NCBI GenBank assembly: GCA_018066125.1
Contig: JAGHSA010000050.1
Coordinates: forward strand, 62,001-126,000
Direction of reading: 5' to 3'
Length of the DNA: 64,000 nucleotides
Origin: Candidatus Cryptobacteroides onthequi
GTDB taxonomy: Bacteria; Bacteroidota; Bacteroidia; Bacteroidales; UBA932
Position numbers and translations under genes: made by a program. Under the pieces are notes generated by a model. That model saw only the letters and a list, made by a program, of their open reading frames with translations, was not told where the DNA came from and ran no database searches. Positions 1 to 10,538 of the stretch are shown here, one piece after another (within the stretch, counting starts at the first letter, position 1; every line of letters begins with the position of its first letter).

Positions 1-789
1 CCAGCTCAGCTTGGAATCGACTCTCTTGCTGCCGCTGCGGCCGCGGCCGAGCTCTGCAGGCTTCTTCTCGCCGTCATAATAATATGCCAGCTTGGAGTAC
101 TGGGACTCGTTCTTGAATCCCTTCTCCATGCGTGGAACAACCATCGTGTAGTCGATGTCGATGTTCGACACATTGCGAGGGATGGAATTCTCCATACCCA
201 CGAAGGAGAGTGTGTTCTGCATCATGTATGACCCTTCCGGAAGGACATACTTCTGCTCTATGTATCCACCCGCAGCCAGAGGAAGCCTCATCACGACTGA
301 TGTGGCGGTCTTCTCGGCTATCTGGAAGTTGAAATCCTTTGTATTGATGAATTCAGAGGTGTAGATGCTGACAGAATACTCGCTCATACCCTGCCTGAAC
401 AGGTAGAGGTCTCCGCCTTCATATGTGAGGTAGTCCTTGATCCGTGCGGAGTATGGCTGCGCTCCCTTTGTAGTGAACTCGATGGCGACCTTGTCGTTTT
501 CAAGTGTGACGATCTGAGACTCTGCTGCAGATGCTGCCTCAAGGAGCGAATCCTTATAGATGGATGCAGCCTGCGCCTCTGGTACAGCTGCTCTGAGAGT
601 GGTGTCCGCCAGTCTTGCAGCCGCGGCGATCGAGTCCAGTTCAGCCTGAGCAGCGAGCTCTACCATCCTCGCGGAGTCGAGCTGCGCCTGTATCTCGGCC
701 TGTTTCTGCATCTGCTTTGACTGATAGAAGGTGAATCCGAAAAGGATCAGTCCCATCAGTATGATGCCTGTTATTGAATTCTTGTCCAT
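1..789 (-). CDS. yidC: Membrane protein insertase YidC, N-terminal part (3' end outside window)
   Basis: YidC/Oxa1 inserts proteins into the inner membrane, alone or with SecYEG. Only the first 263 codons lie in the window; the reading frame is open to base 1. The protein starts [19 protein letters not shown], a single N-terminal membrane helix (about residues 5-20). A charged coiled-coil-like linker (about 25-80) follows, then a beta-rich periplasmic domain (about 85-263), the layout of Gram-negative YidC. The insertase helices would lie beyond the window. The ATG at 789-787 overlaps the TAA of the upstream DUF349 gene by one base, so the two are very probably co-transcribed and translationally coupled. 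There is no Shine-Dalgarno sequence. The identification rests on N-terminal architecture only. Confidence 0.85.
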   Translation of the reverse strand, partial: MDKNSITGIILMGLILFGFTFYQSKQMQKQAEIQAQLDSARMVELAAQAELDSIAAAARLADTTLRAAVPEAQAASIYKDSLLEAASAAESQIVTLENDKVAIEFTTKGAQPYSARIKDYLTYEGGDLYLFRQGMSEYSVSIYTSEFINTKDFNFQIAEKTATSVVMRLPLAAGGYIEQKYVLPEGSYMMQNTLSFVGMENSIPRNVSNIDIDYTMVVPRMEKGFKNESQYSKLAYYYDGEKKPAELGRGRSGSKRVDSKLSW

Positions 790-2630
790 TATTCGTTACC
801 GGTAGTTTCCTCGTTTTCTGCGTTTCTGATCTTCTCTTCGAGAGCCTTGAGCTCCTGCTTTGCATCCTCTATCTTCTGCTTCATCTGGTTGATCAGAGGT
901 TCAGCGTTCTTTGAAAGCGAGAAGAAACCGATATTGTTCTCGAATGTGACTATATCCTGCTGGAGAGTGTTGTACTTCTGGATGAGAATCTCCTTTGCAC
1001 TGCGTGGAGCCTTGGCGACAGGGCGTGCGATACGGCGCGGTCCCCTTTCGGAATATGAAGGGAACTTGGCCTGCATCGCCTCTTTGAACGCCTTGGCGAT
1101 GGCTTCCTTCTCCTTGAAAGGAACGAAACCGATAGCCTTCCACTTCTCTGCAAACTCCTTCATTGCCTGCTCGTCAGAAGCCTCATCGACTGAAACATAA
1201 GCGTTGATCTCCTCAACGAGGGCCTTCTTCGCCTTGAGGTTTCCATAGAAGTCATTCTCAGGCTTTGCCTGCTTGTCCCTCTCTGCGAAGAACTCGTCGC
1301 AGGCTCCGCGGAACTTCTTCCAGAGCTGCTCCGACTTCTTGCGCGGAACTGCGCCGATCTCCTTCCACTGCTTCTGGAGATTGATGAACTCGTCTGTGGC
1401 CTTCTTCCACTCTGTGCTGTTCTTGAGCGCCTCGGCAGCCTCGATGAGAGCCATCTTCTTGTCAAGGTTCTCATTCATGCTGTCCTTGTACTGTGAATAG
1501 AAATCACGCTTCTTCTCGAAGAACTTGTCGCATGCAGCGCGGAAACGCTCGTATATCTTCTGATTCTCCTTCTTTGCGGCGAATCCGATAGTCTTCCATT
1601 CAGCCTGGATCTTCTCGATCTCCTTTGAGAGGGCATTCCACTCGTTTGATGAAGTCACCTCCCTTGCAGCAATCTCCTCGACCTTCTCACAGAGAGCGGT
1701 CTTTGCCACAAGATTCTCGCCCTGCTTTTCCTTAAGGCCTTCGAAATAGCCCTGATATTTCTTGTTGATGACAGCTGTAGAAGCCTTGAAACGGTTCCAG
1801 ATGTCATCCCTGAACTCCTTGGCTACAGGTCCGAACTCCTTCCACTGCTCGTGAAGCTTCTGGAGCTCACGGAATGCCTCGACCACATTCTCGTTCTCAG
1901 CAAGCTTCTCGGCTGCTGCGCAGAATGCCTCCTTGGCCTCGAGATTCTTCTTGAAATCAAGGTCGCGGAGGTCGCGGTTGATCTTGACCATGTCATAGAA
2001 CTTCTCGACATAGTACTGATACCTGTCATTGATGTCGCGGAACTGCTGTGCAGGTACCGGGCCGATAGCTCTCCAGCGTGACTGGATCTCACGGAATGCA
2101 GGGAAAGTGGCATTCACGTCCTCCTGCTTCTCTACAAGCTCCTTGAGATCCTCGATCACTGCCTCCTTGGCAGCGAGGTTGTCCTCGCGTTCCTTTTCCT
2201 GGGCCTTGTTGAATTCGGCCCTCTCTTTCTTATATGAGTTGTACAGATCCTTGAAAGCAAGCTCTATCGCCTGGAAAGGATTCCTTGAGACTTCTTCTGC
2301 CTGAGGTGCTGCCTCTTCTGCCTCCGCCGCCTCTGCATCCTGAGCAGCTGCGTCCGGCTCCGAGATCACTCCAGCTTCCACCTTCTCCTTGATGAGTTTC
2401 TTGTAGAAAGCCGATTTGATGGCCTCTGCCTCTTTGGACTTCTTCATCTTGTCAACATCCTCCTTCAGCTTGCCGAAAAGCTCGACGAGTTCCGCGAGCG
2501 TCTTCTCTGCAAGATTGACAGGTTCCTCTACAGGTGTTTCCTGAGGTGCTGCCGTTTCTTCGATGACTGTTTCCTTCGCTTCAAGTACGTCTGATGTCTG
2601 AGGTACATCAGGAATGATTGTTTCGCTCAT
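789..2630 (-). CDS. DUF349 repeat protein
   Basis: A 613-residue, highly charged, probably cytoplasmic protein. Residues 1-115 are acidic and low in complexity (many E, A and P). From about residue 175 to 535 there are five copies of the DUF349 repeat, each with a core like W+xIGxVP followed by an aromatic/basic helix: RWRAIGPVP (about 185), [27 protein letters not shown] and [10 protein letters not shown] coiled-coil tail ends the protein. The family is common in Bacteroidota; its biochemical function is not established, although the helical repeats suggest a scaffold or nucleic-acid role. The gene sits upstream of yidC with a one-base overlap. A TATATTTG box 42 bases upstream on the minus strand is a likely promoter. 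The domain call is secure; the function is unknown. Confidence 0.88.
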   Translation of the reverse strand: MSETIIPDVPQTSDVLEAKETVIEETAAPQETPVEEPVNLAEKTLAELVELFGKLKEDVDKMKKSKEAEAIKSAFYKKLIKEKVEAGVISEPDAAAQDAEAAEAEEAAPQAEEVSRNPFQAIELAFKDLYNSYKKERAEFNKAQEKEREDNLAAKEAVIEDLKELVEKQEDVNATFPAFREIQSRWRAIGPVPAQQFRDINDRYQYYVEKFYDMVKINRDLRDLDFKKNLEAKEAFCAAAEKLAENENVVEAFRELQKLHEQWKEFGPVAKEFRDDIWNRFKASTAVINKKYQGYFEGLKEKQGENLVAKTALCEKVEEIAAREVTSSNEWNALSKEIEKIQAEWKTIGFAAKKENQKIYERFRAACDKFFEKKRDFYSQYKDSMNENLDKKMALIEAAEALKNSTEWKKATDEFINLQKQWKEIGAVPRKKSEQLWKKFRGACDEFFAERDKQAKPENDFYGNLKAKKALVEEINAYVSVDEASDEQAMKEFAEKWKAIGFVPFKEKEAIAKAFKEAMQAKFPSYSERGPRRIARPVAKAPRSAKEILIQKYNTLQQDIVTFENNIGFFSLSKNAEPLINQMKQKIEDAKQELKALEEKIRNAENEETTGNE

Positions 2631-2671
2631 AATTAAAGAGTTTCTAGTTGTGATAATAACGTTATGTCCGA

Positions 2672-2679
2672 CAAATATA
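2672..2679 (-). promoter_or_regulatory. Promoter -7 box for the DUF349-yidC operon
   Basis: On the minus strand this reads TATATTTG, matching the Bacteroidales -7 consensus TAnnTTTG. It would give a leader of about 35 bases before the ATG at 2630. No clear TTTG lies at the -33 spacing. Confidence 0.55.
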
Positions 2680-2700
2680 TCAAATTTTGACTTTATTACC

Positions 2701-2708
2701 TATTTTTG
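2701..2708 (+). promoter_or_regulatory. Promoter -7 box for trmD
   Basis: TATTTTTG matches TAnnTTTG and lies 25 bases before the trmD ATG. It is divergent from the box serving the DUF349-yidC operon. Confidence 0.5.
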
Positions 2709-2733
2709 CAATACAAATAGAGAAGCGCAAAAA

Positions 2734-3417
2734 ATGAGGATTGACATACTTACAGTGGTGCCCGAACTTCTTGAGAGCCCACTCAGCCATTCGATAGTCG
2801 GAAGAGCCATCAAGAAGGGTCTGGTAGAAATCCACGTACACAATATCCGCAAGTACGGGAAAGGCCCCCACAAGTCAGTGGATGACTACAGTTACGGCGG
2901 CGATGCCGGAATGGTGATGATGGTGGAACCCGTTTACAAGATGATAGAGGAACTCAAGTCCGAAAGGGAATACGACGAAGTGATATACATGTCACCCGAC
3001 GGAGAGATCCTCACCCAGGGAATAGCGAATGAGCTGTCCCTTAAAGGCAACATCATCATCCTCTGCGGACACTACAAAGGCATCGACCACAGGATACGCG
3101 AGCACCTCATCACAAGAGAGATATCCGTAGGAGACTATGTCGTCAGCGGCGGCGAGATCCCTGCAGCCATCGTGGCCGACTCCATCGTCAGGCTCATCCC
3201 GGGAGCGCTCACCGATGAGACATCCGCGCTCAGCGACAGTTTCCAGGATGACCTCCTCTCCCCTCCCATCTATACCAGACCGGCCGAGTTCAATGGCTGG
3301 AAAGTACCGGATGTCCTGCTCAGCGGCAACCCCAAGCTGATCCAGGCATGGCAGGACGAACAGGCACTTGAAAGAACAAAACTGCTGAGACCCGGACTAC
3401 TTAATAAAAATCTTTAA
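2734..3417 (+). CDS. trmD: tRNA (guanine-N1)-methyltransferase TrmD
   Basis: TrmD methylates N1 of G37 in tRNAs using S-adenosylmethionine, which prevents +1 frameshifting. The open frame extends upstream to 2614, but the family begins at [10 protein letters not shown], so I place the start at the ATG at 2734. That gives 227 residues, normal for the family, and the start falls just after a promoter box. Diagnostic SPOUT-fold motifs are YGGDAGM (54-60), GHYKGIDHR (112-120) and GDYVVSGGE (133-141), which build the trefoil-knot SAM site. The usual GGGPGM is GGDAGM here, a conservative variant. The gene appears monocistronic: the next 370 bases hold a separate promoter-terminator unit and a riboswitch. 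Confidence 0.95.
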   Translation: MRIDILTVVPELLESPLSHSIVGRAIKKGLVEIHVHNIRKYGKGPHKSVDDYSYGGDAGMVMMVEPVYKMIEELKSEREYDEVIYMSPDGEILTQGIANELSLKGNIIILCGHYKGIDHRIREHLITREISVGDYVVSGGEIPAAIVADSIVRLIPGALTDETSALSDSFQDDLLSPPIYTRPAEFNGWKVPDVLLSGNPKLIQAWQDEQALERTKLLRPGLLNKNL

Positions 3418-3453
3418 TAAAGAATTTAATTTTACAAAAAAATTGGAAAATCA

Positions 3454-3484
3454 TTTGGCGGAATAAAAAAGATAGCTATCTTTG
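3454..3484 (+). promoter_or_regulatory. Strong Bacteroidales promoter with no gene directly downstream
   Basis: TTTG (3454-3457), a 19-base spacer, then TATCTTTG (3477-3484): both promoter elements at consensus spacing. The predicted start is near 3490, and the transcript would run into a strong terminator at 3577-3604 before any sizeable open reading frame. Confidence 0.65.
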
Positions 3485-3489
3485 CCTTT

Positions 3490-3604
3490 GAAAAATGATA
3501 ACACTCTACTCTTATTCTTAAGAGAACTAACCAACAATTAACCTTCTTTTAGGTAAAACACTACTAACTAACCGATAAAACCCGCTGTGAAGCGGGTTTT
3601 ATTG
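3490..3604 (+). ncRNA. Candidate small RNA of about 115 nt (promoter to terminator)
   Basis: This stretch lies between a consensus promoter (3454-3484) and a rho-independent terminator (3577-3604). It carries no long open reading frame; the only one is an 8-codon mini-ORF, MITLYSYS, at 3495-3521. It contains the motif CTAACC twice, in AACTAACCAACAATTA (about 3527-3542) and again just before the terminator. It may be an intergenic sRNA, a tiny leader-peptide transcript or a relic leader. No known RNA family is recognised. Confidence 0.4.
3577..3604 (+). terminator. Rho-independent terminator
   Basis: A perfect 10-bp stem, AAAACCCGCT / AGCGGGTTTT, with a GTGA loop, followed by ATTG and T-rich DNA. 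The A/U-rich arms could act in both directions. It isolates the candidate small RNA from the thiamine operon promoter 10 bases further on. Confidence 0.85.
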
Positions 3605-3614
3605 ATTTTATCAG

Positions 3615-3622
3615 TATATTTG
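3615..3622 (+). promoter_or_regulatory. Promoter -7 box of the thiamine operon
   Basis: TATATTTG matches TAnnTTTG, and a transcription start near 3629-3630 would begin just before the riboswitch P1 stem at 3635. The -33 element is weak because the preceding terminator occupies that position. Confidence 0.6.
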
Positions 3623-3632
3623 TACATCAAAA

Positions 3633-3739
3633 CACGTTGGGGTGCCCTTCGTCTCGTGACGCAGAGCTGAGATCATACCCATTGAACCTGTACCGAAGTC
3701 TTGATCGGCTTTACCTGGTAATCCGGGACAGGGAACGAG
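3633..3739 (+). promoter_or_regulatory. TPP (thi-box) riboswitch
   Basis: The aptamer has the conserved thi-box elements in order: TTGGGGTGC (from 3637), GCTGAGATCATACCC (about 3666-3680), TTGAACCTG and, at the 3' side, CAGGGAACG. P1 can form between CGTT (3635-3638) and AACG (3734-3737). It senses thiamine diphosphate. No terminator hairpin lies between the aptamer and the ATG at 3790, so control of translation initiation is more likely than premature termination. The downstream salvage genes support the identification. Confidence 0.93.
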
Positions 3740-3789
3740 AGGACGAGTATCCCATACGCAGACATTGTGGAACGTAATAACATTTCATT

Positions 3790-4494
3790 ATGGGATATCA
3801 AGCATTTGACCAGTACGCATCTGAGTACGACGCGTGGTTCATGGAGAACCAGAATGTACTCGAGACCGAACTCCGCCTTGTGGCATCGACATTGAAGGAT
3901 GCAGGCAGGATCCTCTCTATCGGATCCGGCAGCGCCCTGTTCGAGAAACTTCTCAAAGACAAATACTCCATCGAGGTATCGAGATGCATCGAGCCTGCCG
4001 AAGGCATGGCTGCAATAGCACGCAAGAGAGGCTTCGAGGTCGAGATCAATACAGCCGAGGCAGCCGACTACGGCTGCGAGGAGTTCGACACAGTACTCTT
4101 CAATGGATGTCCATGCTACATGCAGGACCTCGGGCTCGCTCTCCGCAAGGCGATGGCTGCCCTCCGCCCCGGAGGAAAGGCTGTTGTTATCGATGTACCG
4201 AAGGAAAGCCCTTACGGCACCATATACAACCTCGCGCTGGCAGTAGGCACATGGGACCACCCCCTTCTGGAAGGATGCAAGCCTAAGGATCCGTATCCAA
4301 TCGAGCTCGTCAAGCAGGCCGCCTGGAGAACCACTGCCGACAAGGCCAAGACAATGGAAGACTGCGGATTCAAGGATCTTGAATATCAGCAGACACTTAC
4401 CCTCGACCCGTGCTATTCGTACACACTCGTCGAGGACCCTATGCCAGGCCATGACAGAGGCTCGTATGTAGCCATCATCGGATACAAGAGATAG
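3790..4494 (+). CDS. Class I SAM-dependent methyltransferase, first gene of the TPP-riboswitch operon
   Basis: A 234-residue soluble protein with a Rossmann methyltransferase fold. Motif I is ILSIGSGSALFEK (41-53), an acidic ribose-binding position is near E68, motif IV is FDTVLFNGCPCYM (99-111) and the post-motif strand is LRPGGKAVVID (125-135). Two close cysteines, C107 and C109, sit where substrate residues often lie. It is the gene nearest the riboswitch and is followed at 10 bases by tenA, so it should be turned down by thiamine diphosphate with the salvage genes. No canonical thiamine pathway step needs a SAM methyltransferase of this type. The substrate is unknown; a pyrimidine or thiazole derivative, or damage repair of a thiamine breakdown product, are only guesses. 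Confidence 0.85.
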   Translation: MGYQAFDQYASEYDAWFMENQNVLETELRLVASTLKDAGRILSIGSGSALFEKLLKDKYSIEVSRCIEPAEGMAAIARKRGFEVEINTAEAADYGCEEFDTVLFNGCPCYMQDLGLALRKAMAALRPGGKAVVIDVPKESPYGTIYNLALAVGTWDHPLLEGCKPKDPYPIELVKQAAWRTTADKAKTMEDCGFKDLEYQQTLTLDPCYSYTLVEDPMPGHDRGSYVAIIGYKR

Positions 4495-4504
4495 CATCAG
4501 AGAG

Positions 4505-5161
4505 ATGAACGAGTCTTTCAGCCAGAGGGCATGGAGAACAATCGAGCCTATCCTCGAGAGGATCAAGGCTCACCCTTTTCTGTGCCAGATGGCCGACGGG
4601 ACGCTCTCGCACGAGAGATTCATGACCTACATCCGTCAAGACAGCATCTACCTCCACGCTAATGCGGAGGAGACTGCCATTCTGGCGGACATGCTTCCGG
4701 ACGGGGAGCTCAAGGATATATTCAGGAAGACTGCCATCGAGAGCATACAGGCTGAAAAGGACATGCAGGCCATGCTCGGCGTCCGTGGAGACGAGATCAT
4801 CAAACCCATGCCAGCCACGACCGGATACCTTGCACACACGCGGGGCATCCTGGACAGCGGAGACCTCGCAATGAGCCTCGCGGCCATGCTCCCGTGCCAA
4901 TGGGTATATGACTATATAGGGAGATATATACTCTCTATCGAGAAGACACCGAATCCATATCACGGATGGATCAGCTGCTACACTACAGAAGCCATGGGAA
5001 GGAGTACGCTCCTGACGATACGGCTGACAGACGACCTGGCACTTGTCCAGAGCCCTGAGCGCAGAGAACAGATGCTGGACGCATTTGTGAGAAGCACCCA
5101 GTGGGAATTCGATTTCTGGGATCAGGCATACAGGGCACATGCAGACAACGACACACTGTAA
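4505..5161 (+). CDS. tenA: Aminopyrimidine aminohydrolase TenA (thiaminase II family)
   Basis: TenA hydrolyses 4-amino-5-aminomethyl-2-methylpyrimidine, a thiamine breakdown product, to HMP for salvage. The 218-residue all-helical protein has the expected residues: D46 in TYIRQDSIYL, Y108, the nucleophile C131 in LPCQWVYDY with Y135, and the general acid E201 in QWEFDFWDQAY. It therefore belongs to the TenA_C class (catalytic cysteine present). The length is normal. It lies between the methyltransferase and thiD in the TPP-riboswitch operon, and its product feeds directly into ThiD. No dedicated promoter is visible. Confidence 0.94.
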   Translation: MNESFSQRAWRTIEPILERIKAHPFLCQMADGTLSHERFMTYIRQDSIYLHANAEETAILADMLPDGELKDIFRKTAIESIQAEKDMQAMLGVRGDEIIKPMPATTGYLAHTRGILDSGDLAMSLAAMLPCQWVYDYIGRYILSIEKTPNPYHGWISCYTTEAMGRSTLLTIRLTDDLALVQSPERREQMLDAFVRSTQWEFDFWDQAYRAHADNDTL

Positions 5162-5176
5162 CCACAATCATAGACA

Positions 5177-5992
5177 ATGAAGAAATATTCAACAGTACTT
5201 ACCATAGCGGGAAGCGACTCGGGCGGAGGAGCCGGAGTCCAGGCCGACATCAAGACCATCTCGGCCTGCGGCTGCTATGCAGCCAGCGCCATCACCGCAA
5301 TAACGGTCCAGAACACCCTGGGAGTCACTGACGTGCACGCAGTTCCCGTCAGCGTCCTGAGCGGCCAGATCGAGGCCGTCCTCTCCGACATCGGTGCCGA
5401 TGCGGTCAAGATCGGAATGCTGCACTCGTCGGAAGTGGTCAGGGCTGTGGCGGCCAAGCTTTCCGAACACAAGATCACCAACATCGTGCTCGATCCGGTA
5501 ATGGTATCCACCTCAGGGCACAAACTTATCGAGGACTCCGCAATCGAGACCCTCATGGAGGTTCTTATCCCGATGGCCAGGGTCATCACACCGAACATCC
5601 CGGAAGCCGAGATCCTTCTCGGAGGTCAGAAGCTCACATGTCAGGACACTCTCCCGGAAGCCGCAGAGAAGCTGGCGAAGAAGTTCGGAGTATCCGTCCT
5701 GCTGAAGGCAGGCCATCTCACGGAGGACAAACTCGTCGATATCTTTTATGACAACGAGACAGGAACCACGCATTTCCTCCCGTCTGTGAGGATATACACA
5801 AAAAACACCCACGGCACCGGATGCACCATGAGTTCGGCATTTGCCAGCATGCTGGCGAAAGGGCTTGACCTTGTGAAGGCAGCCGAAGGGGCGAAGAATT
5901 TCATCAACGACGCCATCGTCGCAGGTGCGGAGTATGAGATTGGCCACGGATTCGGTCCGGTCTGCCACTTCCACAAACTCTGGAAGGCATGA
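5177..5992 (+). CDS. thiD: Hydroxymethylpyrimidine/phosphomethylpyrimidine kinase ThiD
   Basis: ThiD phosphorylates HMP to HMP-P and then to HMP-PP, the pyrimidine donor for thiamine phosphate synthesis. The 271-residue protein is a ribokinase-fold enzyme: the N-terminal IAGSDSGGGAGVQAD (10-24) binds HMP, DPVMVSTSG (106-114) lies in the core, and NTHGTGCT (210-217) holds the anion hole and catalytic region, with C216 where bifunctional ThiD enzymes have it. It lies between tenA and the HAD gene; its TGA overlaps the next ATG (ATGA). There is no sign of truncation or fusion to ThiE. Confidence 0.95.
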   Translation: MKKYSTVLTIAGSDSGGGAGVQADIKTISACGCYAASAITAITVQNTLGVTDVHAVPVSVLSGQIEAVLSDIGADAVKIGMLHSSEVVRAVAAKLSEHKITNIVLDPVMVSTSGHKLIEDSAIETLMEVLIPMARVITPNIPEAEILLGGQKLTCQDTLPEAAEKLAKKFGVSVLLKAGHLTEDKLVDIFYDNETGTTHFLPSVRIYTKNTHGTGCTMSSAFASMLAKGLDLVKAAEGAKNFINDAIVAGAEYEIGHGFGPVCHFHKLWKA

Positions 5993-6621
5993 TACGCAAC
6001 CTTATCTTCGACCTCGGCGGCGTCCTGCTGAACTACGACGTCGAAGCGGACACCAGAGCCCTGGCAGAGGCCGGACTCCCGGAATATGCCAGATGGCACG
6101 AATACCCGGAACTGGGAATGATAGCCAACGGATACCTCAACGGACTTATTTCCGATGAGGAATTCTGCACCCGGATCGACCAATTCTGTGCACCCGGCAC
6201 ATCGGATGAGACAAAGTTCCACAGCATGCAGGCGGTGCTGGCAGACATCCCGAGAGAGCGCCTGGAAGCACTTGTGAAGCTGAGGGAACGTTATAAGGTT
6301 TACCTGCTTTCAAACATCAACCACCTCAGCTGGGAGTATTCGCTCGGCCAGTTTGAGAAAGCCGGGATCAGCCCCGGCAGCTGTTTTGACAAGGTATTCC
6401 TGTCATTCGAGATGGGAATGGCCAAGCCGGACCCTCAGATATTCCTGCAAGTGCTGGAAGACACCGGTTCGAAGGCCGATGAGACTCTTTTCCTCGACGA
6501 CAGTTCCGAGAATATCGCCTCTGCCGCCGCCGTCGGCATTGCGGCATACAAGGTGCCGATGAATTCTCCGGAGGAAGCACTCCGGTCACTTATAGAAAAC
6601 AACGGAATCAAACAGAAATAA
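5989..6621 (+). CDS. HAD-superfamily phosphatase, probable thiamine monophosphate phosphatase
   Basis: A 210-residue HAD hydrolase with a helical cap. Motif I is IFDLGGVLLNYD with nucleophile D8; the second acid of the usual DxD is G10, as in YihX-like members. Motif II is LLSNINH (S108), motif III is MAKPDPQIF (K146) and motif IV is FLDDSSENI (D170, D171). It overlaps thiD by four bases inside the TPP-controlled operon. Bacteroidetes generally lack the TMP kinase ThiL, and HAD enzymes are known to hydrolyse TMP to thiamine before pyrophosphorylation, so this is a good candidate for that step. The family is secure; the substrate is inferred from context. Confidence 0.8.
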   Translation: MIRNLIFDLGGVLLNYDVEADTRALAEAGLPEYARWHEYPELGMIANGYLNGLISDEEFCTRIDQFCAPGTSDETKFHSMQAVLADIPRERLEALVKLRERYKVYLLSNINHLSWEYSLGQFEKAGISPGSCFDKVFLSFEMGMAKPDPQIFLQVLEDTGSKADETLFLDDSSENIASAAAVGIAAYKVPMNSPEEALRSLIENNGIKQK

Positions 6622-6629
6622 CACAGACC

Positions 6630-7427
6630 ATGATCGACAGAAATCAATTCATCACAGATTGCGGGGCTGTCCGCGAACAGTCACCGCTTGTCCACAACAT
6701 CACCAACTATGTAGCCATGAACATCGCAGCCAACGTACTTCTGGCTGCGGGAGCTTCCCCGCTGATGTCCTTCTGCCCAGAGGAGATGGATGAAATCGTA
6801 TCCATAAGCAGCGCACTTGTGATCAATATCGGATGCCTCGACAGACATGAGATCGAGGGCATGAAGGCAGCCGCAGCGGCAGCTCACCGCCTCGGCAAGC
6901 CGTGGGTACTCGACCCTGTAGGTGCGGGTGCCAGCAATATCAGGACCCAGACCGCTCTCGAGCTCATCAGGGAATACCATCCGACAGTCATAAGAGGCAA
7001 CGCCTCTGAAATCATGTGCATCGCCGGTCTCGCCATCCAGAGCCGCGGTGTCGATTCTTCAGCATCCAGCGCCGATGCCGTCGAGGCGGCAAAGGCTCTC
7101 GCCAAGGCGACAGGCTCAGTGGTATCTGTTAGTGGAGCGACCGACTACATCACAGACGGAGAGAGAGTCGAGACCATCACCAACGGACACCCAGCGATGG
7201 GAAGAATCACAGCCATGGGCTGCAGCGCATCAGCGCTTACCGGAGCCTTTGTGGCAGCATCTTCAGACCCATTCACCGGAGCTCTCAACTGCATGGCTGT
7301 AATGGGCGTGGCCGGCGATATCGCTGCATCTAAGGGATACCGCGGAACAGGATCATTCCAGGTGGACTTCCTTGACGCCCTCTCAACTATGGACGCTGCC
7401 GCAGCGGCAGAAATGATCAGACAGTAA
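6630..7427 (+). CDS. thiM: Hydroxyethylthiazole kinase ThiM
   Basis: ThiM phosphorylates 4-methyl-5-(2-hydroxyethyl)thiazole for salvage into thiamine phosphate. The 265-residue protein starts with NITNYVAMNIAANVLLAAGASP, typical of the family (V-N-A near residues 28-42 contact the thiazole), contains PWVLDPVGAGAS (91-102) and PTVIRGNASEI, and has the catalytic-loop cysteine C198 in RITAMGCSASAL. The length is normal. It lies eight bases after the HAD gene, and its TAA overlaps the thiE ATG (TAATG). With TenA it indicates that both halves of thiamine are scavenged. Confidence 0.95.
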   Translation: MIDRNQFITDCGAVREQSPLVHNITNYVAMNIAANVLLAAGASPLMSFCPEEMDEIVSISSALVINIGCLDRHEIEGMKAAAAAAHRLGKPWVLDPVGAGASNIRTQTALELIREYHPTVIRGNASEIMCIAGLAIQSRGVDSSASSADAVEAAKALAKATGSVVSVSGATDYITDGERVETITNGHPAMGRITAMGCSASALTGAFVAASSDPFTGALNCMAVMGVAGDIAASKGYRGTGSFQVDFLDALSTMDAAAAAEMIRQ

Positions 7428-8063
7428 TGAAAAGAGAAGACCTCAGCCTTTACCTGGTGACAGACCGTCCCCTTTCTCTCGGAAGGGACATAGACTGGGT
7501 AGTCACTGAAGCGGTAAAGGGCGGAGCCACCATGGTACAGCTCCGCGAGAAAGACTGCGACACCAGAGAATTCATCCGGCTTGCCGCCAAGCTCAAAGAA
7601 GCGCTGTCTCCCCTCGGAGTGCCGCTGCTGATCAACGACAGGGTCGATGTCGCGCTTGCCGTCGATGCGGACGGAGTGCACATCGGCCAGTCGGACATGC
7701 CTTACGAGACTGCCAGGAGACTCCTGGGGCCGGACAAGATCATCGGTCTGTCAGTAGAGAATATGGATGAGGTGATCGAAGCGAACGGACTCGACGTGGA
7801 CTACATCGGGATATCACCCGTCTACTCCACTGCGACAAAGACAGACACTGCCGGTCCTTTCGGCCTTGATGGCCTCGCAGAGGCTGTGAAGCTGTCTGTC
7901 CATCCGACCGTGGCGATCGGAGGCATGAACCAGAAAACCGCCTTCGATGTGATACGCACGGGAGCTGACGGAATAGCCGTGGTGAGCGCCATCTGCAGCG
8001 CGGATTCCCCTGAAAAAGCATCAAGGGAACTGTATGCAATCATCGAAGAGGCAAGACGAAGTC

Positions 8064-8086
<23 letters not shown>
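7427..8086 (+). CDS. thiE: Thiamine-phosphate synthase ThiE
   Basis: ThiE joins HMP-PP and thiazole phosphate into thiamine phosphate. The 219-residue TIM-barrel protein has all the family motifs: LYLVTDR at the start, GGATMVQLREKD (about 31-42), LLINDRVDVALAVDADGVHIGQ around the pyrophosphate/Mg2+ site, GISPVYSTATKTDT (the phosphate-binding loop) and VAIGGM. It is the last gene of the riboswitch operon. The 3' end overlaps the convergent glutaminyl cyclase gene by 23 bases (8064-8086), with no terminator between them. A separate ThiE downstream of ThiM, rather than a ThiDE fusion, is the layout here. Confidence 0.95.
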
Positions 8087-10440
<2,354 letters not shown>

Positions 10441-10459
10441 CTACATTCTAACAGGGACT

Positions 10460-10491
10460 CAAAGTTACACCGAAAAATAAAAAATCGCAAA
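10460..10491 (-). promoter_or_regulatory. Promoter of pyrG
   Basis: On the minus strand: TTTG (10491-10488), a 20-base spacer, TAACTTTG (10467-10460). Predicted start about 10453, giving a leader of some 19 bases. The -33 element lies inside the terminator stem of the upstream oxidoreductase gene. Confidence 0.7.
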
Positions 10492-10520
10492 TGCCCGGAA
10501 GGGACATCTGCGATTTTTAT
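10477..10520 (-). terminator. Terminator between the Gfo/Idh/MocA gene and pyrG
   Basis: The arms ATAAAAAATCGCA (10477-10489) and TGCGATTTTTAT (10509-10520) pair, with a few more base pairs toward the loop. Reading on the minus strand, the stem is followed by a T-rich tract. It is symmetrical enough to act both ways. Confidence 0.8.
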
Positions 10521-10538
10521 CATTCAAGGCACCGCCGC

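Noticed and set aside
3673..4566. A 297-codon minus-strand open frame opposite the methyltransferase gene
   Set aside because: It lies antisense to a gene with clear methyltransferase motifs, has no recognisable domain, and its composition is that of a shadow frame. The same holds for other long antisense frames such as 4475-5167, 9430-10335, 15901-16947, 40444-41724 and 48387-49292.
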